Positions 34,701 through 45,239 of a stretch of DNA of 64,000 bases are shown here, in pieces. The DNA lies in contig NC_135717.1 of assembly GCF_964656455.1 (NCBI RefSeq), positions 152,571,793 through 152,635,792 of the forward strand, written 5' to 3'. Below the pieces are notes generated by a model. It saw only the letters and a list, made by a program, of their open reading frames with translations. It made no database searches and was not told the origin of the DNA. Origin of the DNA: Halichoerus grypus (Eukaryota; Chordata; Mammalia; Carnivora; Phocidae). Position 1 is the first letter of the stretch, and every line of letters starts with the position of its first letter. Both the position numbers and the translations under genes were made by a program.

Positions 34701-35521
34701 TCCATGAATTTTTTTAATTCTTCTTTAATTTCCTGGTTGACCCATTCATTCTTCAGTAGGATGCTCTTTAGCCTCCATGTATTTGAGTTCTTTCCGACTT
34801 TCCTCTTGTGATTGAGTTCTAGTTTCAAAGCATTGTGGTCTGAAAATATGCAGGGGATGATCCCAATCTTCTGGTACCGGTTGAGACCTGATTTATGACC
34901 TAGGATGTGATCTATTCTGGAGAATGTTCCATGGGCACTAGAGAAGAATGTGTATTCTGTTGCTTTGGGATGGAATGTTCTGAATATGTCTGTGAAGTCC
35001 ATTTGGTCCAGTGTGTCTTTTAAAGTCTTTATTTCCTTGTTGATCTTTTGCTTAGACGATCTGTCCATTTCAGTGAGGGGGGTGTTAAAGTCCCCCACTA
35101 TTATTGTATTGTTGTCAATGTGTTTCTTTGCTTTTGTTATTAATTGGCTTATATAATTGGCTGCTCCCATGTTAGGGGCATAGATATTTACAATTGTTAG
35201 ATCTTCTTGTTGGATAGACCCTTTAAGTATGATATAGTGTCCTTCCTCATCTCTTATTACAGTCTTTGGTTTAAAATCTAATTTGTCTGATATAAGGATT
35301 GCCACCCCAGCTTTCTTTTGGTGTCCGTTAGCATGGTAAATGGTTTTCCACCCCCTCACTTTCAATCTGGGGGTGTCTTTGGGTCTAAAATGAGTCTCTT
35401 GCAGACAGCATATCGATGGGTCTTATTTTTTAATCCAATCTGATAGCCTGTGTCTTTTGATTGGGGCATTTAGCCCATTTACATTCAGGGTAACTATTGA
35501 AAGATAGGAATTTAGTGCCAT
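31707..35521 (-). pseudogene. L1 ORF2p, endonuclease/reverse transcriptase, broken by a stop and a frameshift
   Basis: ORF2 starts at ATG complement(35519-35521) and ends in a normal stop at 31707, about 1,270 codons, close to the family length. The apurinic-type endonuclease comes first: 'LQETHF', 'VGDFNTPL' (Asp and Asn), 'RIDHILG' and 'SDHN' are present. The reverse transcriptase follows with 'SPGPDGF', '[11 protein letters not shown]', '[10 protein letters not shown]' and the catalytic 'FADD' intact. The Cys-rich end shows Cys-x3-Cys-x7-His-x4-Cys. There are two lesions. Codon 33 is TAA at complement(35423-35425), where the older L1 in this window (near 61460) reads CAA. One base is missing near 34249-34250: 11 nt instead of 12 relative to the same position near 60340. 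As a result the open parts are 374 aa (34241-35365) and 844 aa (31707-34241). No full-length product is expected. Confidence 0.93.
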
Positions 35522-35602
35522 TGTATTGCCTGTAAAGTGACTGTTACTGTATATTGTTTGTGTTCCTTTCTGGTCTATGTTGCTTTTAGGGTCTCTCTTT
35601 GC

Positions 35603-36499
35603 TTAGAGGACCCCTTTCAAGATTTCTTGTAGGGCTGGTTTCGTGTTTGCAAATTCCTTTAGTTTTTGTTTGTCCTGGAAGCTTTTTATCTCTCCTTCAA
35701 TTTTCAATGACAGCCTAGCTGGATATAGTATTCTTGGCTGCATATTTTTCTCATTTAGTGCTCTGAATATGTCCTGCCAGTCCTTTCTGGCCTGCCAGGT
35801 CTCTGTGGATAAGTCTGTTGCCAATCTAATGTTTCTACCATTGTAGGTTACATATCTCTTCTCCCGAGCTGCTTTCAGGATTTTCTCTTTGTCTCTGAGA
35901 CTCGTAAGTTTTACTATTAGATGTCGGGGTGTTGACCTATTTTTATTGATTTTGAGAGGGGTTCTCTGTGCTTCCTGGATTTTGATGCCTGTTTCCTTCC
36001 CCAAATTAGGGAAGTTCTCTGCTATAATTTGCTCCATTATACCTTCTGCCCCTCTCTCTCTTTCTTCTTCTTCTGGGATCCCAATTATTCTAATGTTGTT
36101 TCGTCTTATGGTATCGTTTATCTCTCGAATTCTGCCCTCGTGATCCAGTAGTTGTTTATCTCTCTTTTTCTCAGCTTCTTTATTTTCCATCATTTGGTCT
36201 TCTATCTCACTGATTCTTTCTTCTGCCTCATTTATCCTAGCAGTTAGCGCCCCCATATTTGATTGCACCGCATTTATAGCCTTTTTGATTTCGACTTGGT
36301 TAGATTTTAGTTCTTTTACTTCTCCAGAAAGGGTTTCTCTAATAACTTCCATGCTTTTTTCAAGCCCAGCTAGTATCTTTAAAGTGATGATTCTGAACTC
36401 TAGATCTGACATCGTACTAATGTCCGTATTGAGTAGGTCCCTGGCAGTCGGTACTACCTCTTGTTCTTTTTGTTGAGGTGATTTTTTCCGTCTTGTCAT
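35603..36499 (-). CDS. L1 ORF1p, RNA-binding protein (intact)
   Basis: This 298-aa frame is open from Met to stop and has the L1 ORF1p layout. A basic N-terminus (TRRKKSPQQK) is followed by a coiled coil at about residues 50-130 (heptad-rich, 'INEAEERISEIED' at 90-101), which forms trimers in this family. The RRM begins at 'RRNNIRIIGIPE' (132-143) and includes 'RHLIVKL' (192-198). The C-terminal domain is at about 215-290 ('REKRYVTYNGRNIRL', 'ARLSLKIEGEIKSF'). ORF1p coats L1 RNA as a nucleic-acid chaperone in cytoplasmic particles. Human ORF1p is about 40 residues longer, mainly at the N- and C-terminal ends. No stop or frameshift is seen. It precedes ORF2 by 81 bp, which suits the reinitiation-type translation described for L1. 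It is a transposon protein, not a host gene. Confidence 0.93.
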   Translation of the reverse strand: MTRRKKSPQQKEQEVVPTARDLLNTDISTMSDLEFRIITLKILAGLEKSMEVIRETLSGEVKELKSNQVEIKKAINAVQSNMGALTARINEAEERISEIEDQMMENKEAEKKRDKQLLDHEGRIREINDTIRRNNIRIIGIPEEEERERGAEGIMEQIIAENFPNLGKETGIKIQEAQRTPLKINKNRSTPRHLIVKLTSLRDKEKILKAAREKRYVTYNGRNIRLATDLSTETWQARKDWQDIFRALNEKNMQPRILYPARLSLKIEGEIKSFQDKQKLKEFANTKPALQEILKGVL

Positions 36500-36710
36500 T
36501 TTGTGCAGAGGAGAATAGATTAATGAGAGAACAAAATGCTAGCAGGGTAACAACGTCCCCAGAAAATATACTCTAAACAAATCAGAAAAGACCTGAAGCA
36601 GTGGGAAAAGAAAGGGAAAGAGGGAAAAAAGAAAAAGAAAGAAAAAAAAAAGAAAAAGATAAAGATAAAAACAAACAAAAGCAGAACAAAACAAAACAAA
36701 ACAAAAACAG

Positions 36711-37250
36711 AATGTGATCAAATATGATCAGGCTGGTTTATAGATCAGTGCCACACACTAGATTTTGGGTGTATTTTGGTCTGTTAAAAGAAAGTCCCTC
36801 CCAAAATTTTAAAGAAAGAAAAACTTATATATGTACAAAAATAAGGGTTGATATGATGAAGGGATGGAATATGACTGTAAAGATGGAAATTATAAAAAAT
36901 TTTAAAAAAGGATTTGATAAGTTGTTTGAAAAAAGAAAGAAGAGGATTAAAAAAAAAAAGAAAGAAAAAAGGGAGAGAATGTGATCAGGCAGGGGAGTAG
37001 AAAAAAACCATACACTAGAGATTTAGAGTATATTTTGATCTGTTAGAAGAAACTATCTCAAGATTTTAAAGAGAGAACAACTTATATATATATGCCAAAA
37101 ATATGGGTAACTACTATGAAGGGATAGAATATGACTTTAAAAATGAAAAATAAAAATGTTTTTTTTTTAAAAAAGGGATTGATAAGATGTTGGTTGAAAA
37201 AGGGAAAAAGAAAAATTCAAAAAAAAAAGAAAAAAGAAAAAAGAAAAAAA
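36711..37250 (-). repeat. Tandem duplication in the L1 5' UTR (two units)
   Basis: Unit 1 is about 36711-36977 and unit 2 about 36978-37250. Shared ordered landmarks are 'gatcaggc', 'acactaga', 'ctgtta.aagaaa', 'acttatata', 'atgaagggat', 'gaatatgact' and 'ttgataag'. The offset is 257 bp at the left landmarks and 265 bp at the right. The units differ at many positions, so the duplication is older than this insertion. Confidence 0.85.
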
Positions 37251-38339
37251 GACAGTTAAAAAAAATAATTAACTTTGAAAGACTAAAGAATCATGGTAAA
37301 AAAGCCATGAATTCTATGTGCAGTATTCCCCTAGCGCTGGAGTTCTGCCGTTCTCATTGATCGGTAAACTTGGTCTTGGCTGGCTGTTCTCACTGATCTT
37401 CTGGGGGAGGGGCCTGTTGCCGTGGTTCCCAAATGTCTTTGCCGGAGGCAAAATTGCCCCGCCCTTGCCGGTCCGGGCTAAGTAATCTGCTCGGGTTTGC
37501 TCTCGGGAGCTTTTGTTCCCTGCAAGCTTTCCATACAGCTTTGGAGGCGGAGAGTGAAAATGGCGGCCTCCCAGTCTCCGCCCCGGAGGAGCCGAGAACT
37601 CGGGGTCCCACTCCTCAGCGAGCCCCCAGAGAAAAGCAGTCAGTCACTCCTGTCTTCCCGGTCTCCAGCCACACTCCGCGCTCACCCGGCCTGTGACCGC
37701 GCGTTTCTATCTCTGGCACCCGACCCCGGGTGGAGTCTCCAAACCCAGCAGATCCCCACGGTGCGCTTCCGCACCTCTCCTCCCGGGGGAAGAAGGTGAG
37801 TCTCCCCGGATCTGCCGCTTGTTGGGTCCCTGCTGGAGGAGCAGGGGCCCGACTGTGCTGCGGATCACGGTTTATGGCAACCCCGAGCTGAGAGCCCGCG
37901 CCTGGGCTCCATCTCTGCAGCCGGCTTCCCTGCTCCGATACCTGGGAGCTCTGCCGCACTCAGGCACCCCCGGTCTTTCTGTGACCCCGAGGGTCCTGAG
38001 ACCACACTGTCCTGCGAGGGTTCCACCCCCCACTTCGCCACCAGAGTGACGTCCCTCAGCGGAGCAGACTTCTAAAAGTTCCGATTTTGTGCTCTGGGGC
38101 TCTATCACTTGCCAGAAGCCGCCGACGGTGGCCCCTCCCCCGCCGTCTATCCTCCCGAATATCGCCTCGGATTCACTTCTCCGCACGTCCTACCTTCCAG
38201 AAAGTGGTCGCTTTTCTGTTCAGAGAGTTGTTGCTATTCTTTTCTTCGATCTCCTGTTGAGTTTGTAGGTGTTCAGAATGGTTTGATCCCTATCCAGCTG
38301 AATTCCTGAGAGGAGACGAAATCCAGGTCTCCTACTCCT

Positions 38340-38350
38340 CCGCCATCTTG
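38340..38350 (-). promoter_or_regulatory. YY1-like site at the L1 5' end
   Basis: Minus-strand 'caagatggcgg' within about 25 bp of the L1 start. In human L1 the same core binds YY1 and sets the start of transcription. The role here is inferred by analogy. Confidence 0.65.
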
Positions 38351-38439
38351 CTCCGCCCCCCCTGTGTTTTCCATTTCTTTCAGGACCTTTGGGGCATTCT
38401 CTCTCGGCTGTGCTGATTTCCTTTATAGAATTTGGTTCA

Positions 38440-38515
38440 GCATAACAGACCTAATATAGCTCCTTGTACATAGTAGGTACTCAGTAAAGTTTTTTATGTG
38501 AATGAATAAACAGCA
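38440..38515 (+). mobile_element. L2 LINE 3' end
   Basis: 'cttgtacatagtaggtactc', 'agtaaagttttttatgtgaa' and 'tgaat' form the L2 terminus, just beyond the L1. Confidence 0.55.
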
Positions 38516-40073
38516 AGATCTGCTGGGCCTTTTTGATGAACATGAAGAAGAATATGTCATGTTTATGCCTTAAGTAGACTGTTGTCTAAGCAGGGCCACT
38601 TCATGACTGAACATCATTGTTTGGCATAGAACCCTAATAATGAGAGGTAAGTACAGTGTGGAAAGGAACTTTGGGGTATAAATTTGACACCTGAACCTCA
38701 GATCTAGCCTCTGTTCTGGTTTTTTAATTAGGTGTGTTTTTCAGGGAGAAAAGTATAGTTGTTATCATAATGGACAACTGAATCAGGATTTTATTCAGGT
38801 GAAGAAAAATGTTCTGAAACTTGGTAATAAAATAAGACAAAGGTATAACCTTTTAAGGTCATACTAGAGCATTGTACAGTAAGACCTCTGATTCTCTAGA
38901 GAATGTAACTGTTCTAGGTACTATCTGCTTTTAATTAGTCCTCAGACTGTTAAAGTTAGAAGTTAACTTACAGAAAATTGTTCTGGTACAAACGATTTCT
39001 CTCAGGTAGAAGAGATAACTCCAAGGGTTATGTTTTATTACCCTTATAGAACATTAACTGGTTTTGTATGTAATTTAGCAATCTTGTTCGAGTATTTTTT
39101 TTTAATTCACTATAACAATTTCTTTGCTACCTTGCTGTTTTCCTCATTAATGAGTTACATAAGTCTCTGACATGTGCTCACTATATATTTGTATGTGAAC
39201 TATATTTTTAGCCTTTTAAAAATCATATTTTGACATTCATATTCGGTAAAGTCCTTAGACCTTAATGTACATGTCACTATCCAAATTACCTAATTATATG
39301 CTACCATGTAACTTCTGAATGTGGAAACATCATAGATGTCACAATAAGGGGAATTATGGTGTGATACATAGGTAAAAATTTTGCTTACAGTAGAGCTGTA
39401 TTTTAAAAAGTTCTGTGAGGGCATCTGCCCCTGTACAAGTTCAGTGTAAATAATCTTCATGAATCTTAGCCAGTCTCATTGAATTGACCCCGGGAATGAG
39501 CCTATATGTACCGTACTCTTTCTTGTATGGTAGCAAAAGAAATAACTAAGTAAACTTGAGAGTCTTTCCACAAATACAGTCTTACTTTTTTTTCTGCTTA
39601 AAAAAAAAAAAAGCATGAACATAATTATAGGAAAAAGTGGATTCTGAGTTGTTTACCATAAAGAATTACTAGACTAAAAGCATAGGAACTCACTAAAATC
39701 TCACCAGGTGTATTTGGAAGTTCAGCACTGCATACTATTTATTTCCTCAAAGGTTCTTTGCCTACAATGAGGGCGGGCTGTCACCAGCTGATGCTGTTTT
39801 CATAGCCTCTTTATCTAAACTGAAGTTCAGTTAAAGTCGCTATTAACTGAAACCTACATTAGTATGTGGTGTGCCCCATTAAAAACTTAAGGAAGATTGA
39901 CTCTTTATTTGAACAGATGACACAGGAAGAGAAAAACTAAGGAAATAAAACCTTCATTTGGTACCTTTTGGTAAATTATTAACTCTCCTTTTGGTAATTG
40001 TTAATTCTCCATCGCTGTGCAGAGGAATCCTACAACTGATCTCAGTCAGGGTTCTAGTATAATGCTTTACACA
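38516..40073. other. Unassigned sequence
   Basis: AT-rich, no long frame, and no repeat beyond A/T runs (39101, 39600). Confidence 0.4.
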
Positions 40074-40088
40074 CTTGACTCTAAATTC

Positions 40089-40287
40089 CTTTTTTTTTTT
40101 TAGATTTATTTATTTGAGAGATTGAGGGAGAGCGAGAGAGGGAGAGAGCATGAGCAGGGTAAGGGGCAGAGGGAGAAGCAGGCTCTCCACTGAGCAGTGA
40201 GCCCGATGTAGGGCTCAATCCCAGGACTCCACGATCATGACCTGAGCCAAAGGCAGACGTTTAACCGACTGAGCCATCGAAGTGCCC
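40089..40287 (-). mobile_element. CAN SINE (antisense), perfect TSD
   Basis: T run, 'tagatttatttatttgagag', purine body and inverted head 'gagccatcgaagtgcc'. The 15-bp TSD 'cttgactctaaattc' at 40074-40088 and 40288-40302 is exact. Confidence 0.95.
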
Positions 40288-40302
40288 CTTGACTCTAAAT
40301 TC

Positions 40303-40769
40303 TTAACTTTGACTGCTCCTCTCAGGATAGCTCAGGAATTTGAATCTCTTTTCCAGAGCTTTATTGTCATCTTCTACAGTTTTTGTCCCCCCCCCCCCCC
40401 ATAGTTACTTAAGGATGTTTATATACCTGTTTTGCTAGAGACCATGCTGTTTTAGGCCTGTTTACTCAACATCATTCTCAATAGGGCTCGTTTTCACTCT
40501 TGGAGGTATCCCTGTTTTTATGGTAAACTATATGGTCACCCTACTTTACCCTGGTTAGATGTGGGTAAGGCTTATTGACCTGAATCTTGTCTGCCTGCTT
40601 TGGTCTCTCGGCTTCTTTTTTTTTTTTTTTTTTTTCCCTTTCCTACATGTTGCAGAAGCCACAAAAAGATAGAATCAACAGCCAAATGAATGTGTTTTTC
40701 CAATTCATTCTACTGTCATTTTTACTCTTTTAAAAAGAATCGTCTCCTTTATTTATTCGTACATCACAG
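40303..40769. other. Unassigned sequence with homopolymers
   Basis: Holds a C run at about 40387-40401 and a T run at about 40617-40636. No gene. Confidence 0.45.
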
Positions 40770-40975
40770 TAGATAGAATTATTGAGCACTTTCTACGTTC
40801 CTGACATTGTTCTTTCCTAGGATTACTCGGTTCTCACAACAATCTTATGAGACAGGTACTGTCATTATCCCCATTTTACAGGACTGGACAGGTGAATAAC
40901 TTGTCTCAGATCACACAGTGTAGAGCGTACCTTTGAAGCCAGTTAGTTTGACTTTGAGTTCGTGCTGTTGACTAT
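40770..40975 (-). mobile_element. MIR SINE (antisense)
   Basis: 'tattgagcactttctacgtt', 'cattatccccattttacagg' and 'cagatcacacagtgtagagc' give the reversed MIR order. Confidence 0.7.
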
Positions 40976-41316
40976 GGGTATATATGTATTGTTTGTGCAA
41001 ATATATGTAGTAGCTGGATCTAGGATGAATTGATAGTGAACATTGAATGGTTCATTTGTCAGCTAGCAACCTAACACTATAAAGTTTTATATTAGTTATC
41101 TATTGCTGCATAACAGATTACCCCCAAATCTAGCAGCTCATAACAGTAAGCATTTATTATCTCCCACATTTTCTTTTGGTCCGGGATTTGGAAGTGCCTT
41201 AGCTGAATAGCTCTGGCTTGGAATCTCTCATGACATCTCAAGATGTCAGCTGGGACTGGAGGGGTCTGAAGGCTAGCATGGAGCTGGAGAATACACTTCG
41301 AAGATGGTGCCGTCAT

Positions 41317-42141
41317 GTAGTATAAGTGCCTCGCGTTAGACGTTTTGATTGTAATCTAAGTGCCTGACATTAAGCTTGTCATTGCTGAGGCATCTACTTC
41401 AAAGACATCCATCTTGAATCAACATATTTCCAGCTGCATAACACAGCTACTAGCAAAACTAGTTAAGGAACCAGGCTACCCCCACCCATGAAGTTCCTCT
41501 TTTAGAAAGACCCTGGTAGGGGCGCCTGGGTGGCTCAGTCATTAAGCGTCTGCCTTTGGCTTAGGTCATGATCTCAGGGTCCTGAGATCGAGCCCCGCAT
41601 CGGGCTCCCTGCTCCGCGGGAAGCCTGCTTCTGCCTCTCACACTCCCCTTGCTTGTGTTCCCTCTCTCGCTGTGTCTCTCTCTGTCAAATAAATAAAATC
41701 TTAAAAAAAGAAAGACCCTGGTAACCTAGGTAACTGACCACTTGGGTGACCCTGCTTCTCCCTTCTCATGCTTTAATGCTTGAAATTTGCCAATAAAGAG
41801 AGGACCCATGAAACTCTAGGCCCCAACCCTTAGACCCTAGTAAAGGCTGAGCCTCAGGTTCTTCCTTCCCTTCTCTCTCTCTCTCTAATCTCCGACCTTG
41901 GTGTGTGGCCATTGGGCATCCCACATATCCTCCAGGGCTTGTGAGTAAAAAATCTTATTCTCTGAAGTTCCCTGATGGTTTGCTGAAGTTGTGTCCTGCA
42001 GTCATAAGAACCACAAGGGCTGGTCCAGCGAGGACATTGGCTTTGATCAGGGAGATGTCAGGGCTCCACACAAGTAATTGGGCCTAGGGGATGCCTTCCT
42101 CGCCCATACCATCACTTTCAATAGACTGAGACTGATATAGC
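41317..42141 (+). mobile_element. LTR-like endogenous retroviral relic (probable solo LTR)
   Basis: The sequence starts near 'tgtagtataagtgcctcgcg'. A poly(A) signal AATAAA is at 41792-41797, followed by a CT-rich U5-like part. Both flanks belong to the older repeat. There is no gag, pol or env frame. The ends are not certain. A CAN SINE lies inside it. Confidence 0.45.
41519..41708 (+). mobile_element. CAN SINE, perfect TSD
   Basis: Head 'ggggcgcctgggtggctcag', intact body and tail. The TSD 'agaaagaccctggta' at 41504-41518 and 41709-41723 is exact. Confidence 0.95.
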
Positions 42142-42421
42142 AACTCACATGGAGTTGGGTGTTGGCAGGTCTCACTTCCCTCCCATTTGAGCTCCTTTAT
42201 GAGCTACAGCATGGAGACCAGCTTCCCCTAGGGCAAACAGTCTCACAGAGCAAGGTGGAAGCCAGAATATCTTTTATGACTTAGTCTTGGAAGTCACACT
42301 CCTCTGTCGTTTCAGGAATATCTTACTGGTTTCACCCTGAGTGGGGTCGGGTGGGAGGGTTACACAGCGGTGTGGATACTGGGAGGCAAGAATTATTGGG
42401 TCATTTTGCAGGCTTGCTATC

Positions 42422-43239
42422 ACAAAAAGATGAATATATTTTAAAACAATTTTTTAAGGCTTAACATTTTAAAACCTAAAACTGAGGTTCTTTTACCCAC
42501 AAATTAACAAAGAAGTTTTTTTAAAGTATGCCCATATCTAATTGCTGTTCTCAGTTTCCACCAATAACAGAATCATTTTGTATTTGCCTAAAAGCTATAG
42601 TTACTATTAATCTTCTATCCAGACTGAACTCAGAAGTTCTATCCAAAGAGGGTGAAGAACGGCATTTGCTGAAGGTTTCCAGGTGGCATTCCAAAGTATA
42701 GTCAGCATTAAGGACTTGGGATGGTGACTATCTAGTTAACTCATAATGTAGAGAGGTCCTTTGGGTTCACTTATAAGGCCTTTCTTTCTATTTTAGGCCT
42801 GCTAAGGATGTCAGCCATGTTAATATTAAAGGTAGGGATTTTAGGTTGTGATAGTGATCACTGAGGAATTTTGAAATCTTATTTTGCCAACTACTGAGAC
42901 CACATCTCCTGTTAAATCTTAAGGAGAAATAGACTGGTCAAACTCGCTCTGTGTGTTTAACTGTGAGAGGCAGAGTCCACTGTGGATTAGTGGGTTAGCA
43001 GACATGAGGCATTTGGACACAGATTTGTACTAAGGGCTGTAGCTTTTGCATACTTTGGGTGAAAGATATGCTCTAACCAGTTAGGACAAGGGCTGTATCC
43101 GATGGCAAATGGATACAGCTCCTGAATGTGGCTTTATCTCTCACGAAGGAGTGGTGGGCTTACGAGGCCACATTTCAGAGGAGTCCAGCATTTCCTCTGT
43201 GCAGGCTTTTATCTCCTTTTGATTTGGAAGGCCCCTCAC
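42422..43239. other. Unassigned sequence
   Basis: No gene or repeat recognised. Confidence 0.4.
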
Positions 43240-43395
43240 CTGGGTCCTCATTTCATCCTGTACCCTGCATGACAGTGAAGGCCTAGGGCAGAGCTGTCTA
43301 TTTCAAGGCATTTCTGGTGTACTGCTGTATCCCCAGCATCTAAAACAAGGCCCTATCTATAATAGATGGTTCATAAATATTTTTTGAATGAAGAA
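43240..43395 (+). mobile_element. L2 LINE 3' end
   Basis: 'gctgtatccccagcatctaa' and 'atggttcataaatatttttt' followed by 'gaatgaagaa' mark an L2 3' terminus. Confidence 0.5.
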
Positions 43396-44559
43396 GGGCC
43401 ACGTCTTCCCAAGTAGTAGGCAGCCTTTGTATCCAGGAGTAGGAGAGGGAGGAGTAGTCCAAAGAGGATATGGGTCCAACGGGGGAAAAAGCTGATGAAA
43501 ATGTGCCAGACAGGATTATCCCCATAACCTCTTAGCTTGTCAGGTATCCACGGAACTTCCAAGTGGTGAGAACACGGCCTCCCTGCCTTCATCTATCCTG
43601 GGATGCCTCCCTCCTCCAGCACACCTACAGGCAGGGAAGCCTTGAGCGCCCTCTTGAGATGAGCACACCACTAACCAAAAAAGCCCTCCACTTAAACAAG
43701 ATTAATTTCTTTGCCAATCAATAATTTTGTTGACTTTATTACCGCTGTCATGGAGGAATGGATTCTTTTATATAGGGGGTAAATGAATTGTAACCTTTTA
43801 AGCACCGTCACTTAAAACTACTGCAACTGCTTTGTTGGAAAATTTACTAAAACATATTGTACATTTCCCCATCTTCTTAATGAAGTATTTGGAATACCAT
43901 CTAATGTTTTCCTGTTATTTCAGGATCAGTTTGGAAACATGGTGCTATAATACAGTGATACACTATAGGGTCTACTCCAGGTAGACTTTTTCCATGGCAC
44001 TGAGTACCATATATAGTTGTTGTTGTTTTTAATTCTCATGCCTATTTTTCATAGTTTTGCTGTCTCCTCCTCTCTGGCAGGCTATTAGTGTTCACTTTCT
44101 GATACTGCCACGTGACTGCCTCAAGAGCTCCAGTCCCCAGCAATATATTCTCTCTGATTATATGTAGGAAAGTAGATGATCGGGGTTATTAGGTTTGTCT
44201 AAAACATGCGGGTACTTTAATGTGGGGACTTTGTCATATCTAAGAGTCTCCTTTCCTATTTCTGTAACCTCTGGTTCTTCTCAGTAGTATTTTAGATAGT
44301 TGGGCTCATCAGACATGTGGCTTCTGGATAAGTGAGGTGTTAATAACTCTTGCAATTTTTGTGTTGCAAATTTTGAAAGTAGTAAGATATCACTACTAAG
44401 AAGGCACTAATTTTGGGGACCAATTTTCTTAGCCCCATCTCATCAGAGCTTGAGAAGGAGAAAACAACCATAGAATGTTGTTCATCCAGTCTATTCCTGC
44501 AGGAAAAGAAGGATAGGAGGAGGAAGAAAGGAAGAGAAAATGTGCAGGGGAGTATCATA
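43396..44559. other. Unassigned sequence
   Basis: No gene or repeat recognised. Confidence 0.4.
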
Positions 44560-44720
44560 TTCTAGTAGATAGTTTTGAAAGACTCCTTTGGCTTTGGAGT
44601 GGAAAAATGGATTATTGAGGATTGGGAAGGAGCAGGGAGGCCAGTCAAGAGGCCGTGGCAGTTGTCCAAGTGAGGGATGATGGTTAATTGGACAGGTGCA
44701 GAAGTGGTGCAGTTGGCAAA
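44560..44720 (+). repeat. Orphan family 'A' fragment
   Basis: 'tgaaagactcctttggcttt', 'aggccgtggcagttgtccaa' and 'gtgagggatgatggttaatt' match the 3' part of the ancient repeat also seen at 55800-56050. Confidence 0.4.
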
Positions 44721-45227
44721 GGGTGGTTGGACTCAGTACATAATTGAGGTAGAGCAGATAATATGGTACACTGCTTCTTTTATTCAAGTTTGGTAATGCG
44801 TGTTCATATCCTACATTCCTATTTGCTAAGGAGTTAAGTATATCAGTTGATCCTCATTGCTAATATTATTACCATGGTTGATTTGCTCCAAAAGGTACAA
44901 TACCAAATAAAGAATGAAGACCAGTCCCTACTCTGTGGACAAGCAATCTGGATGTTTGAGATTAGAATCTAGAATTTGGTTCTGAAAATTTATTAGAACA
45001 TATGTTTAGCAATGAATATGAGATTTTTTTGCTCCTTGCAATTCTTATTGTATAATTTATCAAACAAAAATGATTTGGGGACTTGTCTAGAAACTCCACA
45101 ATTTTTAAGGAAGTAAACGTAAATCTCTAAATCAATAACTTAAATATTTCTCATAGGATACTAAGACATATAATTTACAATTTGACTCATTTCTTTTAGT
45201 TACAACTTTTGTGGTTCTTTTTTAGTT
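44721..45227. other. Unassigned sequence
   Basis: No gene or repeat recognised. Confidence 0.4.
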
Positions 45228-45239
45228 ATGGCAGCTTTA

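Larger units (their letters stand above)
36500..38362 (-). promoter_or_regulatory. L1 5' UTR / internal promoter
   Basis: The distal part (37320-38362) is CpG-rich and resembles a CpG island. It starts on the minus strand with 'caagatggcgg' (complement 38340-38350), a YY1-type core that positions L1 transcription in other mammals. The proximal part (36600-37270) is purine-rich on the plus strand and holds a tandem duplication. Plus-strand frames of 100 aa (37497-37799) and 118 aa (37693-38049) run antisense through the island. I do not call them genes. Promoter activity is inferred from the family. Confidence 0.85.
31221..38380 (-). mobile_element. Full-length L1 retrotransposon with TSDs
   Basis: A complete LINE-1 on the minus strand, about 7.1 kb (31239-38362), flanked by an 18-bp TSD with two mismatches ('tgtgtttgtcatttcttt' at 31221-31238, 'tgtgttttccatttcttt' at 38363-38380). 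In L1 order it has a 5' UTR (38362-36500), ORF1 (36499-35603), an 81-bp spacer, ORF2 (35521-31707), a 3' UTR, an AATAAA signal (complement 31253-31258) and an A tail. ORF1 is intact. ORF2 carries one stop and one frameshift, so the copy should not move by itself. The 5' end begins with the expected 'caagatggcgg' motif, so it is not 5'-truncated. The slightly diverged TSD shows it is recent but not brand-new. Confidence 0.97.
41095..42421 (+). mobile_element. Ancient LTR-like repeat, split by a younger LTR
   Basis: The left part (41095-41316) begins 'ctattgctgcataacagatt'. The right part (about 42142-42421) reads 'gcaaggtggaagccagaata', 'cttttatgacttagtcttgg' and 'ggcttgctatcaca'. Together they make one element of the family at 3625-4115. 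The 74-aa frame at 41092-41316 is not a gene. Confidence 0.55.

Noticed and set aside
37497..38049. 100-aa and 118-aa plus-strand frames as host exons of a CpG-island gene
   Set aside because: The CpG-rich region lies within the L1 5' UTR, bounded by the L1 TSD at 38363, so it is not a host promoter.
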